A DNA stretch of 43,792 bases from an uncultured Eubacteriales bacterium (GCA_902781945.1 CACZLE010000012.1:1-43792); one strand, 5' to 3'. Shown: positions 31,988 through 40,118, numbered from the stretch's first letter. The notes: generated by a model from the letters alone, not told the origin. Numbers and translations: made by a program.

Positions 31988-32147
31988 GGAAGCTCTGATT
32001 TAATGAGGTGGTACGATGACGAGCAGATTTTTTGCAAGATGCAAGCGTAAAAATCGAAGGTTTTGTGCCGCTAAATCAAGATTTTTCCGCGCCGCAGATC
32101 GTGAAAAAGATGCCGTCAGCGTCGCCGCCGAATAAATCAGAGGTTCC
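31988..32147. mobile_element. 160-bp MITE related to the IS5-family element at 40131
   Basis: Ends GGAAGCTCTGATTTAAT and (complement) GGAACCTCTGATTTATT, flanked on both sides by TTAA (31984-31987, 32148-32151), a 4-bp target duplication. The ends match the terminal repeats of the IS at 40131-41353. It has no transposase, so it is probably mobilised in trans. It sits 20 bases after the stop of the solute-binding protein. Confidence 0.75.
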
Positions 32148-32164
32148 TTAAAATTCCGGGATGC

Positions 32165-32193
32165 ATGAAGGGGCCGCGGCCCCTTCATTTTTA
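32165..32193 (+). terminator. Terminator at the end of the pilus locus
   Basis: The palindrome ATGAAGGGGCC-GC-GGCCCCTTCAT followed by TTTTAA. The MITE was inserted between the last gene and this terminator. Confidence 0.8.
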
Positions 32194-32276
32194 ATCCGCA
32201 GGCGGCGGCGTGTACGTCGCCGAGGAGAAAAATCCCGGAGCGGAGCTTGCCCCGCGGAGGAATTTTTCATTCCTCT

Positions 32277-32319
32277 CAAATTTTCTGGCCGTGCGCTGCC
32301 AAGCGCACAAGAAAATTTG
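32277..32319. repeat. Long inverted repeat near the transposon end
   Basis: CAAATTTTCT/AGAAAATTTG outer arms and GTGCGCT/AGCGCAC inner arms (43 bp). A structured end or second terminator between the pilus locus and the mobile element. No gene is seen in 32194-32409. Confidence 0.4.
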
Positions 32320-32395
32320 CAATCCGAAGAATGTCGGTGTTTCATAAAACAGTTTTACCTTCAAATCGTTGAAAACGCAGTGCTTTCAATGACTG

Positions 32396-32422
32396 CGGCG
32401 TGATTCCGGTCACGCCGTTTTT
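32396..32422 (+). terminator. Hairpin overlapping the recombinase stop codon
   Basis: CGGCGTGA (32396-32403) pairs with TCACGCCG (32410-32417), then five T on the plus strand. It shields the recombinase gene from transcription coming from the left. Confidence 0.7.
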
Positions 32423-34131
32423 CCTTGCATCAATTCATTCACAGGGATAAAGCCAATTCCGTTGTACCGGATGTGAATGGCTTGCGTTCTGTGGCCGCTG
32501 CTTTTATCTGGTGCGCCCACATCAATCCCGGCAATCATTTCGTGGAGGATATAGCCGTCCAGTTTCTCAATCCCCACATGATGCTTTGCCGTCTGAATAA
32601 ATTGCTCAATGCTTTCATTCTGGTTTTCCTGTACTTGAATACTCTCCTGCAAGCGAATGACCTCAGCTTCCAGTGCTTTTTGCTCTGTCTCATAGCTTTC
32701 GCTGAGCATATTATACCGATCATTGCTTAATCTGCCCCCGGCATTGTCCTCGTATATTTTCATGAACAGCCGCTTTAATTCTTCGATGCGCTTTTCATGC
32801 CTTTCAAGCTGCTTTTTCAATGACCTGATTTCATCCTGGCTTTGCGCAAGGCTCTGCCTGCGCATATAGGCCCGGAAGTAATCTTCATAATGAAGGATAT
32901 ATCCCGTAACCATTTGCATGTGCTGCAAAACAACTTCTTTCAGCACTTCTTCCCGGATGAAATGTCCTTTGCAGCCATCTTTTCGCTTGTTTCGATGGGT
33001 ACTGCAATCGAAAAAAGCATGATCGGTATTGTAGTTATTCGATGCTGAATACTGCATCCTGGCTCCGCAATCCGCACAGAACACCAGTCCAGAAAAGATG
33101 CTGCTTGCGCCCTTGGCTGTCCTACGATGCCGCTGCTGGCGTATTTCCTGCACTCTGTCAAAAACCGCTTCTTCAATGATCGCTTCGTGGTGATTCGGAA
33201 AAATAAGCCGTTCTTCCTGCGGGTTTTCTCTGCGTTTCTTATCCCAAATCGAGTTTGTGTGGGTTTTGAAGTTTACCAAGCAGCCCGTATATTCCTTTCT
33301 TTCCAGAATATCAGCTACAACTGCATTGCTCCAAAGGCAGGGCTTTGTGGGCATTACGCCAGGAGAATTGAGCCCTTGCTTGCGGCGATACGCGGATGGA
33401 ATCAGAATTTGTTCTGCGGTAAGCTGTGTTGCAATTTGCCCAGGCCCTCGTCCCTCCATACACAGATCGAAGATGCGCCTGACAACTTCCGCCGCTTCAG
33501 GATCAATCAACCAATGCCGGTGATCCTGCGGGTCCTTCATATACCCATAGGGAACGGTAGTTGCCAACGGAATGCCTCGATTCCCCATTGACTTCTTGGC
33601 TGCCCGGATCTTCCTGCTGGTATCACGGGCATAGAATTCGTTAAACCAATTCTTAATGCCAGCATAATCATTGTTGATACTGGATGGGTCAATGGTATCA
33701 ACGCTATCATTGATAGCAATATACCGCACACCATTTTCCGGGAAGGTGAAGTTCTGATACAAACCCAGCATTGCCTGATTTCGCCCCAGGCGAGAGAGAT
33801 CTTTTGTAATTACCAAGGCAACATTGCCCGCTTCGATCTCAGCAAGCATCTTTTGAAAACCAGGTCGATCAAAGTTCGTGCCACTATACCCGTCGTCCAC
33901 GAAGAAAGTTGGATTAGGGAAACGGTTCTGCTGTGCAAAGCTGAGTAGGATATTTTTCTGATTTTCGATGGAAACGCTATCGCCCAGCCTTTCGTCCTCT
34001 TGGGAGAGCCTGCAATAGAGCGCCGTAATTTTTGCCCCATACATATCTGTATTGTCCTCCTTTTCTGTCGGGGCATCTGTCAGTACAGGATTGGTCGATG
34101 TCATTATATCATACTTCTGCATTTCTGTCAT
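32410..34131 (-). CDS. Large serine recombinase (TnpX-like transposase)
   Basis: 573 residues. Resolvase domain from ~residue 32: ITALYCRLSQEDERLGDSVS with catalytic Ser, VDDGYSGTNFDRPGF and LVITKDLSRLGRN. A recombinase domain follows (VPYGYMKDPQDHRHWLIDPE, the EYTGCLVNFKTH region), then a zinc ribbon (FCADCGARMQYS with the CSTHRNKRKDGC part), a coiled coil (~430-510, SLKKQLERHEKRIEELKRLF), and a DUF4368-like end (HIRYNGIGFIPV). It excises and inserts the element without homology. ATG 34131 lies 8 bases after a GGAGG that is inside the tnpW end, so the two are translationally coupled. Confidence 0.88.
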   Translation of the reverse strand: MTEMQKYDIMTSTNPVLTDAPTEKEDNTDMYGAKITALYCRLSQEDERLGDSVSIENQKNILLSFAQQNRFPNPTFFVDDGYSGTNFDRPGFQKMLAEIEAGNVALVITKDLSRLGRNQAMLGLYQNFTFPENGVRYIAINDSVDTIDPSSINNDYAGIKNWFNEFYARDTSRKIRAAKKSMGNRGIPLATTVPYGYMKDPQDHRHWLIDPEAAEVVRRIFDLCMEGRGPGQIATQLTAEQILIPSAYRRKQGLNSPGVMPTKPCLWSNAVVADILERKEYTGCLVNFKTHTNSIWDKKRRENPQEERLIFPNHHEAIIEEAVFDRVQEIRQQRHRRTAKGASSIFSGLVFCADCGARMQYSASNNYNTDHAFFDCSTHRNKRKDGCKGHFIREEVLKEVVLQHMQMVTGYILHYEDYFRAYMRRQSLAQSQDEIRSLKKQLERHEKRIEELKRLFMKIYEDNAGGRLSNDRYNMLSESYETEQKALEAEVIRLQESIQVQENQNESIEQFIQTAKHHVGIEKLDGYILHEMIAGIDVGAPDKSSGHRTQAIHIRYNGIGFIPVNELMQGKTA

Positions 34132-34134
34132 GGG

Positions 34135-34362
34135 TCACGCCTCCATTTCTTCCGCGTTTTCCTGGGGCTCAGCTGTAAAACTTTTCGCCATGATACGCTC
34201 CAGCTTTCGGGTAAAGAGTTCACTGCCGTCATATGTACCTGTAACAACATAGGTGGTTCCATGGATAACTCTCTTTATGGCTTGCTCGGGAATCCAGTAT
34301 GCAGACAGGTTGGGGACGGATATTCTTCCATCGCTTTCTAAAGTAAATTTCGTTCCGTTCAT
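34135..34362 (-). CDS. TnpW-family transposon protein
   Basis: 75 residues. It contains the TnpW-type segment IKRVIHGTTYVVTGTYDGSE, then LFTRKLERIMAKSF. These small proteins sit next to TnpX-type recombinases; their role is not known. The ATG at 34362 follows GGAGGA by ~10 bases. Confidence 0.65.
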   Translation of the reverse strand: MNGTKFTLESDGRISVPNLSAYWIPEQAIKRVIHGTTYVVTGTYDGSELFTRKLERIMAKSFTAEPQENAEEMEA

Positions 34363-34488
34363 GGTTGGATGTTCCTCCTGCTTTTGATGTATGATTTGGG
34401 GCAGGATGACCAAATGTTCATTCTGCCCCGATGGGGTGTCCGGAAAGCGTTGATTTTCCTGAGCTTTTTTCGTCCTAAAGGGTAACGG

Positions 34489-34893
34489 TCACGCCGGTGT
34501 TTTCTGCCGCTCCCGGTAGCGGCGCTGTTTCTCCCGGCTCCGGGCTTGTTTGGCTGTTGCGCCGCAGTCGGCGCAATAGCGCTGACGGTTGCTGCCAGGG
34601 ATGAAGGGCTTGTGGCAGCGGACGCATTCCTTCCAGCCTTCGCCTGCCTGATCTTCATCCCGCAGCAGCTCATGCCAGACAGCCGTATTCAGTTCCGGCT
34701 GTAAGGGCAAGACTGCCCGAAGGAAATAATCACAGTTCATAGCGCCGTCATGGATGGTCTTGTAGACCGGGCTGATCACATGGCAAGGCCGATCCTCCGG
34801 CAAGCAGCAGCCGTTGTCATAGTTGGCACATTCTTTTTGTGTCAGCTGCCGGATGCTGCACTGAATCTGATTTTCAATCTGGTTCATACTCAT
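34489..34893 (-). CDS. Cysteine-rich VLP-domain protein
   Basis: 134 residues. Cysteine clusters near the N-terminus (ECANYDNGCCLPEDRPCHVI) and a zinc-ribbon-like C-terminal part (CVRCHKPFIPGSNRQRYCAD with CGATAKQARSREKQRRYRER) match the Cys-rich VLP family encoded beside MobA/MobL relaxases. Likely DNA-binding through the ribbon and the Arg-rich tail. Its ATG overlaps the relaxase stop by four bases. Confidence 0.72.
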   Translation of the reverse strand: MSMNQIENQIQCSIRQLTQKECANYDNGCCLPEDRPCHVISPVYKTIHDGAMNCDYFLRAVLPLQPELNTAVWHELLRDEDQAGEGWKECVRCHKPFIPGSNRQRYCADCGATAKQARSREKQRRYRERQKTPA

Positions 34894-36587
34894 CTGTCTC
34901 CTCTCTCTTGTTTTTTCTTTTGCTTTTCAGTCTGTTGCTCTTGCGTTTGCGGCTGTATATGCGCTGTATTCAGCTGCTCCAATTCTTCGCTGCGCCTGAT
35001 CGCCCAATCTGCGGACGCTTCCAAAAGGGCTTCCAATTCTTCCTTGTTTTTCACTTCCTCTGAAACATCTTCAAAGCGTTTTTGCCCGCTCTGATTGGTG
35101 AATGTCAATGCTTCCGGCAGCACCTTCCGAACATGGGAACGGATCTTCATTTGTTCGTCCAGTTCTGCCTTCACGTTTTCCAGCTCGGGCAGCATGGCTT
35201 CCACCTCTGCGCGAAGCTGGGCGGATTCCGCTCGTAGCGTTTTGCTGTTGATAGGCAGCGTGACATTCAGCTTGTGCAGCAGCTTATTGGCCTTGTCGAT
35301 CCGGGCCAGTTCATCGGCGTGTTCCTGCCGATACTTTTCCTTTGATTTTGTGAAATGAATTCCATTGTATTTCTCCCGGATCGGATTCAGCTCTTTCAGC
35401 GTCTTGACCGCATCCAGGATGGCGTCGATGTCCCGGATGTGTTTCTCCTTTGCCTTTTTATCCGATTCCAATTCTCGGATTTTGCTGCTGGTGGCATTCA
35501 GCAGCCGGGCAAAGTCCTTGATGGAATAGATGTCATGATCCTTCATGAAGGACAGAACTGCCGCCTTCTCTTTCAGATCGTTGATGCCTGCCTTATTCCG
35601 AGCAGGATATTTCCAATCCCAGCGCTCCTTTTCCCGTAGGTCATAGTAAGCCATGAGCACTTCCAGCAACGGATAATCACCGGGGCTTTCCAGCTTCTGT
35701 TGATCGTGGATGACTTCAGTCAGTTCTGTCAGCCATTCCAGTAAGGCTTTCAGTTTATTCTTGATTGCGATAAGCAGGGCGTTGACTGCTTTCACAATCC
35801 GGTTGTGATCGCCAAGCTCCGTGTGGATACCCTTCTTCTCCAAAGCAGAAGCGGCTGGGCCCAAGTGGACGGTGGGAGCCAACTCGATCCCCTGCCGCTC
35901 AAAGGATCGCATATCAATGCGTTCCTCCCGGCCTGCCTTTTCCAAAGCAGCGTTCTGCATGACCTCCCATTCATGCCGCCAGATTTCGCAGTTGCCCCGA
36001 TCATTCCAGCCGTCCCAGCTGACACAGCGGCGCTTGAATTTGCCGTTGGCCGTTTGGATGCGCTCGCCGTTTTCATCCAGGATAAACTCTGTCCGGGTTT
36101 TCGGATTCCATTCACCCTGTTCATTGATTGAACGCATGGTCAATAACACATGGGCGTGGGGATTCCCTTCGGTATCGTCATGGACAGCAAAATCCGCAAT
36201 CATGCCGCGATCCACGAAGGACGTTTGGCAGTAATTGCGGATCAGTTCAATGTTCTGTTCCTGGGTCAATTCCTTAGGCAACGCCATGATGATGCGCCGG
36301 GCGGTTTGCGCCGTGGCTTTCGTCTCGGAAGCATCCACCGCGTTCCAGAGCGTCGCCCGGTCACGGTATTTCTCCGGGGCGTTGGGCGGCAGCAGGATTT
36401 CTTTGTGGATGATCCTCTCCAGGTGATCGCCAGATTTCCATTCATGCTCGTATTCGGAATAAATCTTATCGCCCGATTGGTAGGCGGCGGCTCCAGCTGC
36501 GGAGTTGCCTTTCACCTTGCCTCGGGCGATAATTGTGATGTTAAAATGGGGACACGGGATGTGTGCTTCACCTCCTGTTCGTTTCAT
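34890..36587 (-). CDS. MobA/MobL-type relaxase (MOB-Q)
   Basis: 565 residues. The N-terminal ~220 form the relaxase: PHFNITIIARGKVKGNSAAG, AAAYQSGDKIYSEY (catalytic Tyr region), ATLWNAVDASETKATAQTAR, REIIMALPKEL-type segment, and DDTEGNPHAHVLLTMRSINE (metal-binding His). The rest is helical and charged with a Gln/Lys-rich end. It nicks oriT and leads the strand into the recipient through a helper apparatus. Start ATG 36587 with a weak AGGA SD. The oriT lies in the 186 bases upstream. Confidence 0.87.
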   Translation of the reverse strand: MKRTGGEAHIPCPHFNITIIARGKVKGNSAAGAAAYQSGDKIYSEYEHEWKSGDHLERIIHKEILLPPNAPEKYRDRATLWNAVDASETKATAQTARRIIMALPKELTQEQNIELIRNYCQTSFVDRGMIADFAVHDDTEGNPHAHVLLTMRSINEQGEWNPKTRTEFILDENGERIQTANGKFKRRCVSWDGWNDRGNCEIWRHEWEVMQNAALEKAGREERIDMRSFERQGIELAPTVHLGPAASALEKKGIHTELGDHNRIVKAVNALLIAIKNKLKALLEWLTELTEVIHDQQKLESPGDYPLLEVLMAYYDLREKERWDWKYPARNKAGINDLKEKAAVLSFMKDHDIYSIKDFARLLNATSSKIRELESDKKAKEKHIRDIDAILDAVKTLKELNPIREKYNGIHFTKSKEKYRQEHADELARIDKANKLLHKLNVTLPINSKTLRAESAQLRAEVEAMLPELENVKAELDEQMKIRSHVRKVLPEALTFTNQSGQKRFEDVSEEVKNKEELEALLEASADWAIRRSEELEQLNTAHIQPQTQEQQTEKQKKKQERGDR

Positions 36588-36657
36588 CGTTCCTGACCCG
36601 CCGCAGCGCTCCTATGGGGGTAGCCGATGCAATCGGCGCAGGGGGTCGCCCCTGCTG

Positions 36658-36691
36658 ATGGAGAGAAGCCGACCAAAAGGCTTCTCTCCAT
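36658..36691. repeat. Perfect 13-bp inverted repeat in the oriT region
   Basis: ATGGAGAGAAGCC (36658-36670) and GGCTTCTCTCCAT (36679-36691) around an 8-base spacer. Located between oriT and the relaxase gene; may be a relaxosome-binding site or a hairpin controlling relaxase expression. Confidence 0.6.
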
Positions 36692-36712
36692 CAAGCCCTC
36701 CGCAGGAACCCT

Positions 36713-36758
36713 CGGAGAGCGCAATGGATGAACGAAGTTCATATAATTGCGCCCTCCG
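36713..36758 (+). other. Predicted origin of transfer (oriT)
   Basis: An inverted repeat CGGAGAGCGCAAT (36713-36725) / ATTGCGCCCTCCG (36746-36758), 12 of 13 matching, encloses TGAAC-GAA-GTTCA. The right arm with TAATTGCG/CCCTCC closely resembles the RSF1010-family nic site (AAGTGCG/CCCTC) used by MOB-Q relaxases. The expected cut is after the second G of TTGCG, near 36751. Confidence 0.65.
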
Positions 36759-36773
36759 TAAACTCCGGGGTTC

Positions 36774-37106
36774 TTAGTCAGCCAAACTCCCGGCTTCGGT
36801 TCCCTCGGCCTCGGCAGCAGCTTTTCGCTTGCTTTCCAGCAGGTTTGCCAGGTGCGTTTTCGCATAGGGCGTGTTCAAGGCATAGTGCAAATGCTCGAAC
36901 ACTTCCTCGTCCGAGAGCTCCGGCGCGCCAAGGTCAGTAAGCAGCTTCTCCACGTAGCCACCCCGAGTGCAAAGCCGATGAGTGCGCTCGCTGCGTGCCA
37001 GCTCCTTGATCTGCTTCTGCAAAGCCTTCTCTTCGGCCTCAGCCTGCTGCATCTTCTCCTGCAGCTTCTTCTGTTTCTCCAGTAGTTGATCCATCCGTTT
37101 CGTCAT
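36774..37106 (-). CDS. DUF3847-type mobilization accessory protein
   Basis: 110 residues. N-terminal coiled coil (~5-45, QLLEKQKKLQEKMQQAEAEE), then RSERTHRLCTRGGYVEKLL, the pattern of DUF3847/MobC-like proteins found beside MobA/MobL. Probably helps the relaxase at oriT. ATG 37106 follows GGGAGGTG. First gene of the leftward operon. Confidence 0.72.
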   Translation of the reverse strand: MTKRMDQLLEKQKKLQEKMQQAEAEEKALQKQIKELARSERTHRLCTRGGYVEKLLTDLGAPELSDEEVFEHLHYALNTPYAKTHLANLLESKRKAAAEAEGTEAGSLAD

Positions 37107-37145
37107 AGGTTCACCTCCCTTCTTGCGAAAAAATGGGCATGAAAA

Positions 37146-37176
37146 AACAGCGTCGGTATGATCCGGCACTGTTTTT
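37146..37176. terminator. Leader hairpin with T runs on both strands
   Basis: AACAG/CTGTT and GTCGG/CCGGC arms around TATGAT, with T runs on both sides. It lies between the likely leftward promoter region (around 37190-37220) and the DUF3847 gene, so it may attenuate the mobilization operon. It could also separate the two divergent units. Confidence 0.5.
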
Positions 37177-37284
37177 CGTTCCCTCACAGGTATTATGATC
37201 GAAAAGGGGAAAAAGTTGAAAATTCATTGACAAGCCCGAAAGAAAAGACACGACAAACCCCTTCCATTTTTCCGAGAGATGTTG

Positions 37285-37290
37285 TATAAT
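37285..37290 (+). promoter_or_regulatory. -10 element of the rightward operon
   Basis: TATAAT preceded by TG; the -35 position 17 bases upstream is poor (TTCCAT). It overlaps the ATG at 37289, which therefore is not the real start. Confidence 0.55.
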
Positions 37291-37330
37291 GAAAACCGAA
37301 CAAATATTCGCATTTCTGAGGAGCAGAAAA

Positions 37331-38452
37331 ATGAATTTGGAAAAAGAGAGCGCCTTGCTCACGCTGATCTTTGCCGATGATACCGTGCAGTACAGAAACA
37401 GGATTTTGCCTACGGGTTCCATCGCCTGCATGGCGATGAACATCCCAAAAGATATGCTGGAAAAATCTCTGCCTCTGTGTCAGCGGATCGCTGCTGTCAA
37501 CACCATGCTGCGCACAGGCATCGCAGACAAAACAGCCATGAGCAGCGCATGTATGGCGGCACATTCGCTGCTAAAATTGATGGCCCTGCATGAGCCGTTC
37601 ACGTTTCTTGACAACCCGAAATTGGATCAGCGGTTGGATCAGGCGTTTACTGTGGATGCCTTCAAAAAGATCCGAGCGTTCAACAGCGCTGTGCAGAACG
37701 GAATGATGGATGAGGAAGCCGAAAAGAAATTTGGGCCGACGATAGATTTGCTGGGGCTGGCCCCTTGCCTGGCCAATTACTATGACGCCATTTCCATGCT
37801 GCAAGAGCACATCGCTCCCTTTGCCGATCAGCTGGACGGCAAGGACCTGCCCCGCACCAAGGAGGCCTATTTGACGCAATTTAGCCAATCCTTCCCAGAG
37901 AACTTCCGCATAGGAGACAGCACCGATTCCTGGATGTCCATGATCAATGTGACCGTTCAATATACGGCAGGCGTGAATGAAAAGAACGGGCAAAAGCAGA
38001 TGAAAAAGCACATGCATTTTCTCACCTTCGGCGGGATGCTGCGGGCGGATTTCTTTGAGGGCATTGCCGTGGGGCACGCGCCCAAGCGCTGCGCCATCTG
38101 CGGCAGGTGGTTCCTGACCACCGATGCCCGGCACACGAAATATTGCAGCGATCTTTGCCCCACCGATCCCTTGGGAAGAAAGTGCCGGGTGATCGGGAAT
38201 TTGCAGGGTCGGGCGGCACGGGAATTAGCAGCGGATCATCCGCTGAACGCGCCTTATACCCGGCGCATGAACACCATCAATCAATGCCTGAGCCGGGGAA
38301 CGATCAGCAAAGAATTGGCAGACGTTATGAAGAAGCTGGCGAAAGATAAGAAGCAGCGGGCCAAGGCAGATTTGGAATACTCGAAGGGGCCCTATCAGCG
38401 GGAAATGGAACAGGAAGCGCTGAAGGCCGAAGCGAAGAAACTGCTGGCATAA
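37331..38452 (+). CDS. DUF6076-like transposon accessory protein
   Basis: 373 residues from ATG 37331 (SD GAGGAG, after the TATAAT at 37285). Mostly helical. Near residue 255 a zinc-ribbon-like stretch reads HAPKRCAICGRWFLTTDARH, TKYCSDLC (CxxC...CxxxC), and the C-terminus is Lys/Glu-rich. This family is regularly found in mobilizable elements with MobA/MobL and I associate it with the DUF6076 label. No function is known; the ribbon suggests nucleic acid binding. Confidence 0.6.
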   Translation: MNLEKESALLTLIFADDTVQYRNRILPTGSIACMAMNIPKDMLEKSLPLCQRIAAVNTMLRTGIADKTAMSSACMAAHSLLKLMALHEPFTFLDNPKLDQRLDQAFTVDAFKKIRAFNSAVQNGMMDEEAEKKFGPTIDLLGLAPCLANYYDAISMLQEHIAPFADQLDGKDLPRTKEAYLTQFSQSFPENFRIGDSTDSWMSMINVTVQYTAGVNEKNGQKQMKKHMHFLTFGGMLRADFFEGIAVGHAPKRCAICGRWFLTTDARHTKYCSDLCPTDPLGRKCRVIGNLQGRAARELAADHPLNAPYTRRMNTINQCLSRGTISKELADVMKKLAKDKKQRAKADLEYSKGPYQREMEQEALKAEAKKLLA

Positions 38453-38464
38453 ACGGAGGCAGCG

Positions 38465-39682
38465 TTGGAACAAAATCTGAAGGATTACTCCTGGGATTTG
38501 GGAGAATATACGCTGCGGGCATCCCAGTCAGAACGAGGCAAACTGACTCTGCATGATGCCCTCAATGCGTATCAATTGAAACCGGCACCGCCCGCTTCGC
38601 CGGACGGTAAAAAGGATGATTATATTTGCCTGGCTCAGCAGACTCATGAGCTGAAATATATCTTTTTCTATTTGCATGAGAATGAAGCCTATTTCAATAA
38701 CCGTATCGAAACGTTTCTCACTGCGGAAGGGGGTTGGATTCACCCGGAGCGGTTCATGGACTTGAAGCTGGAATGCCGGATAGAAGTGCTGCGGCGATTC
38801 CAAGATTACGATCCCGGAAAAAACGCAAAATTCACCACCTACATTCACCGATACACCACCGATGTGATGCTGCGATTTCGCATGGAAGAAGAATACGGCT
38901 CCTTTGATTCTCTCCAGGAATACAAGGATGCCCGGCAGATCATGCAGCTGTACACAGCTTGCCACGGCAATGCGGAAGAAACGATCCGCCTATTTGCGGA
39001 CAAGAATCAATGCTCGGAAGAAACGGCTGCGGAGAAGCTGACAGCCGCCTGGCGGCAACGCAATTGCCGGGTGCCTGTGCTGCTCAATGATGAAGGCGAA
39101 GGCTGGGAACAGGCAGATGAACTGATCCCCGACCATTGGGACTACGTCGATATTCTTTGGGCAGGCACAGAAGCAGACATGGTGGATAAGGCGTTCAATA
39201 AGCTCTCCTTCCGGGATCAAATGCTGCTGGAAAAACGCAATGCCATCTGCATGACATGTGGCCGGGTCAGCGACATGAAAACGCAGGTTTCCTTTCAAAA
39301 GTTAGCCGAAAATTATGAGGGCACCGGCGCTCCTGGCGCAGAGAAAGCCTATAAGCGGGCCGTGGAGAATTTGATGCTGGAACTGGTCAAGCTGGGCCAG
39401 CTCCATTGTGTACGCCTCAAGCAGATTTCCACCCAACATGAAGGCAAAAAAATAACCGCCGCTGCCTACTCCTATCAGGTGGACAACGACGGTGCATGGG
39501 GCGAGATTCAGTTCGATCTGAAGAAAGGCACAGCCTGGGTAGAGACATTCGCTGAGAATGATCTCTGCGATACATGGGAGATCACGGATGCGGCTATTCG
39601 CGCGGTATTAGATGATAATACTGGCAAGCTACCACGGAAGCAGATTATTCCTATCAAGCATTTGAAATCCCCGAATTCATAG
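38465..39682 (+). CDS. Sigma-70-like protein of the mobile element
   Basis: 405 residues. Start is TTG, with GGAGG 6-10 bases before. Residues ~100-150 (RIEVLRRFQDYDPGKNAKFT, TYIHRYTTDVMLRFR) match sigma-70 region 2.1-2.2. Around 235-250 a segment KLSFRDQMLLEKRNAICMTC aligns loosely with region 4, but no clean HTH follows. It could be a diverged sigma factor that activates element genes. It is 12 bases after the DUF6076-like gene, so the two are one operon. Nothing downstream in 39683-39960 looks coding. Confidence 0.6.
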   Translation: MEQNLKDYSWDLGEYTLRASQSERGKLTLHDALNAYQLKPAPPASPDGKKDDYICLAQQTHELKYIFFYLHENEAYFNNRIETFLTAEGGWIHPERFMDLKLECRIEVLRRFQDYDPGKNAKFTTYIHRYTTDVMLRFRMEEEYGSFDSLQEYKDARQIMQLYTACHGNAEETIRLFADKNQCSEETAAEKLTAAWRQRNCRVPVLLNDEGEGWEQADELIPDHWDYVDILWAGTEADMVDKAFNKLSFRDQMLLEKRNAICMTCGRVSDMKTQVSFQKLAENYEGTGAPGAEKAYKRAVENLMLELVKLGQLHCVRLKQISTQHEGKKITAAAYSYQVDNDGAWGEIQFDLKKGTAWVETFAENDLCDTWEITDAAIRAVLDDNTGKLPRKQIIPIKHLKSPNS

Positions 39683-39731
39683 GTGTTTGCTGTTGGTTAT
39701 TTGGTTTATAAGGAACAGCGAAAATGGTACA

Positions 39732-39760
39732 TTGGAATAACATAGTTGATATTGTTCCAA
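39732..39760. promoter_or_regulatory. 29-bp dyad at the transposon right end
   Basis: TTGGAATAA (39732-39740) and TTGTTCCAA (39752-39760), 8 of 9 complementary, with 11 bases between. It lies where the element should end, so a recombinase half-site or an operator are both possible. Confidence 0.4.
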
Positions 39761-39962
39761 TATTGGAGTAACGGAGCTTTGGGATTATCGCGGTAGGTAT
39801 TTTGCAACATAGCTCTACGTCTGTATGCCTGAGAGACGATCAGGTTGAGTTGAGAAATTGGACTTTGAATAGGTCAAATCTTCGCTCGAACACAATCATC
39901 GTAAACCACCCCCTTTCTCTTGCCTAATTCCATGATAGCAGCCAAAGTAATAAAATTTTCGG

Positions 39963-39994
39963 CACTTTAGATAGCTAAAGTGAAAAAATATATT
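39963..39994 (+). promoter_or_regulatory. Promoter inside a perfect 8-bp palindrome
   Basis: TTTAGA (39966-39971), 17 bases, TATATT (39989-39994). The -35 lies in CACTTTAG-ATAG-CTAAAGTG (39963-39982), a likely operator. It leads into the small structured unit at 40006-40118. Confidence 0.5.
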
Positions 39995-40005
39995 CATAAG
40001 AAAAG

Positions 40006-40118
40006 CCTCCTTATTTGCTGTCAGTTTATTGACAGCAGAAAAGGAGGTGATCTATTGTTATAAAAAAAGAACACAAAAAGGGCCTTGGAATATGAAAAAA
40101 CCTCAGGCCCCCTTTTTT
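40006..40118 (+). ncRNA. Small structured transcript, type I toxin-like layout
   Basis: After the promoter comes a hairpin CCTCCTT...AAGGAGG (40006-40047), extended inside by GCTGTCA/TGACAGC, in which a strong SD (AAGGAGG) is paired away. A possible 27-codon frame from GTG 40047 runs to 40130. A terminator ends the unit. A sequestered SD in a very short mRNA is typical of type I toxin genes, but the frame is Lys-rich with no membrane helix, so it may be an sRNA or a decayed toxin. Confidence 0.35.
40080..40118. terminator. Bidirectional terminator
   Basis: GGGCCT (from 40080) pairs with AGGCCC (40105-40110), with TTTTTT on the plus side and TTTTTG on the minus side. Before the IS inserted it would have ended the XRE gene now at 41358. 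Confidence 0.7.

Larger units (their letters stand above)
32320..39800. mobile_element. Mobilizable transposon (TnpX-type recombinase, MobQ-like relaxase)
   Basis: A compact set in one block: large serine recombinase, TnpW, Cys-rich VLP protein, MobA/MobL relaxase, DUF3847 protein, then the divergent DUF6076-like and sigma-like genes. This gene order recurs in integrative mobilizable elements of gut Clostridia. It lacks its own type IV secretion genes, so a helper conjugative element is required. Boundaries are approximate; large serine recombinases use very short cores that cannot be spotted by eye. Confidence 0.7.

Noticed and set aside
36584..36865. A 93-residue reverse frame over the oriT region
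   Set aside because: It crosses the two inverted repeats and overlaps the DUF3847 gene in another frame; the non-coding oriT explains the sequence better.
37289..37330. Upstream ATG start for the DUF6076-like gene
   Set aside because: It overlaps the TATAAT at 37285-37290 and has no SD; ATG 37331 has GAGGAG.
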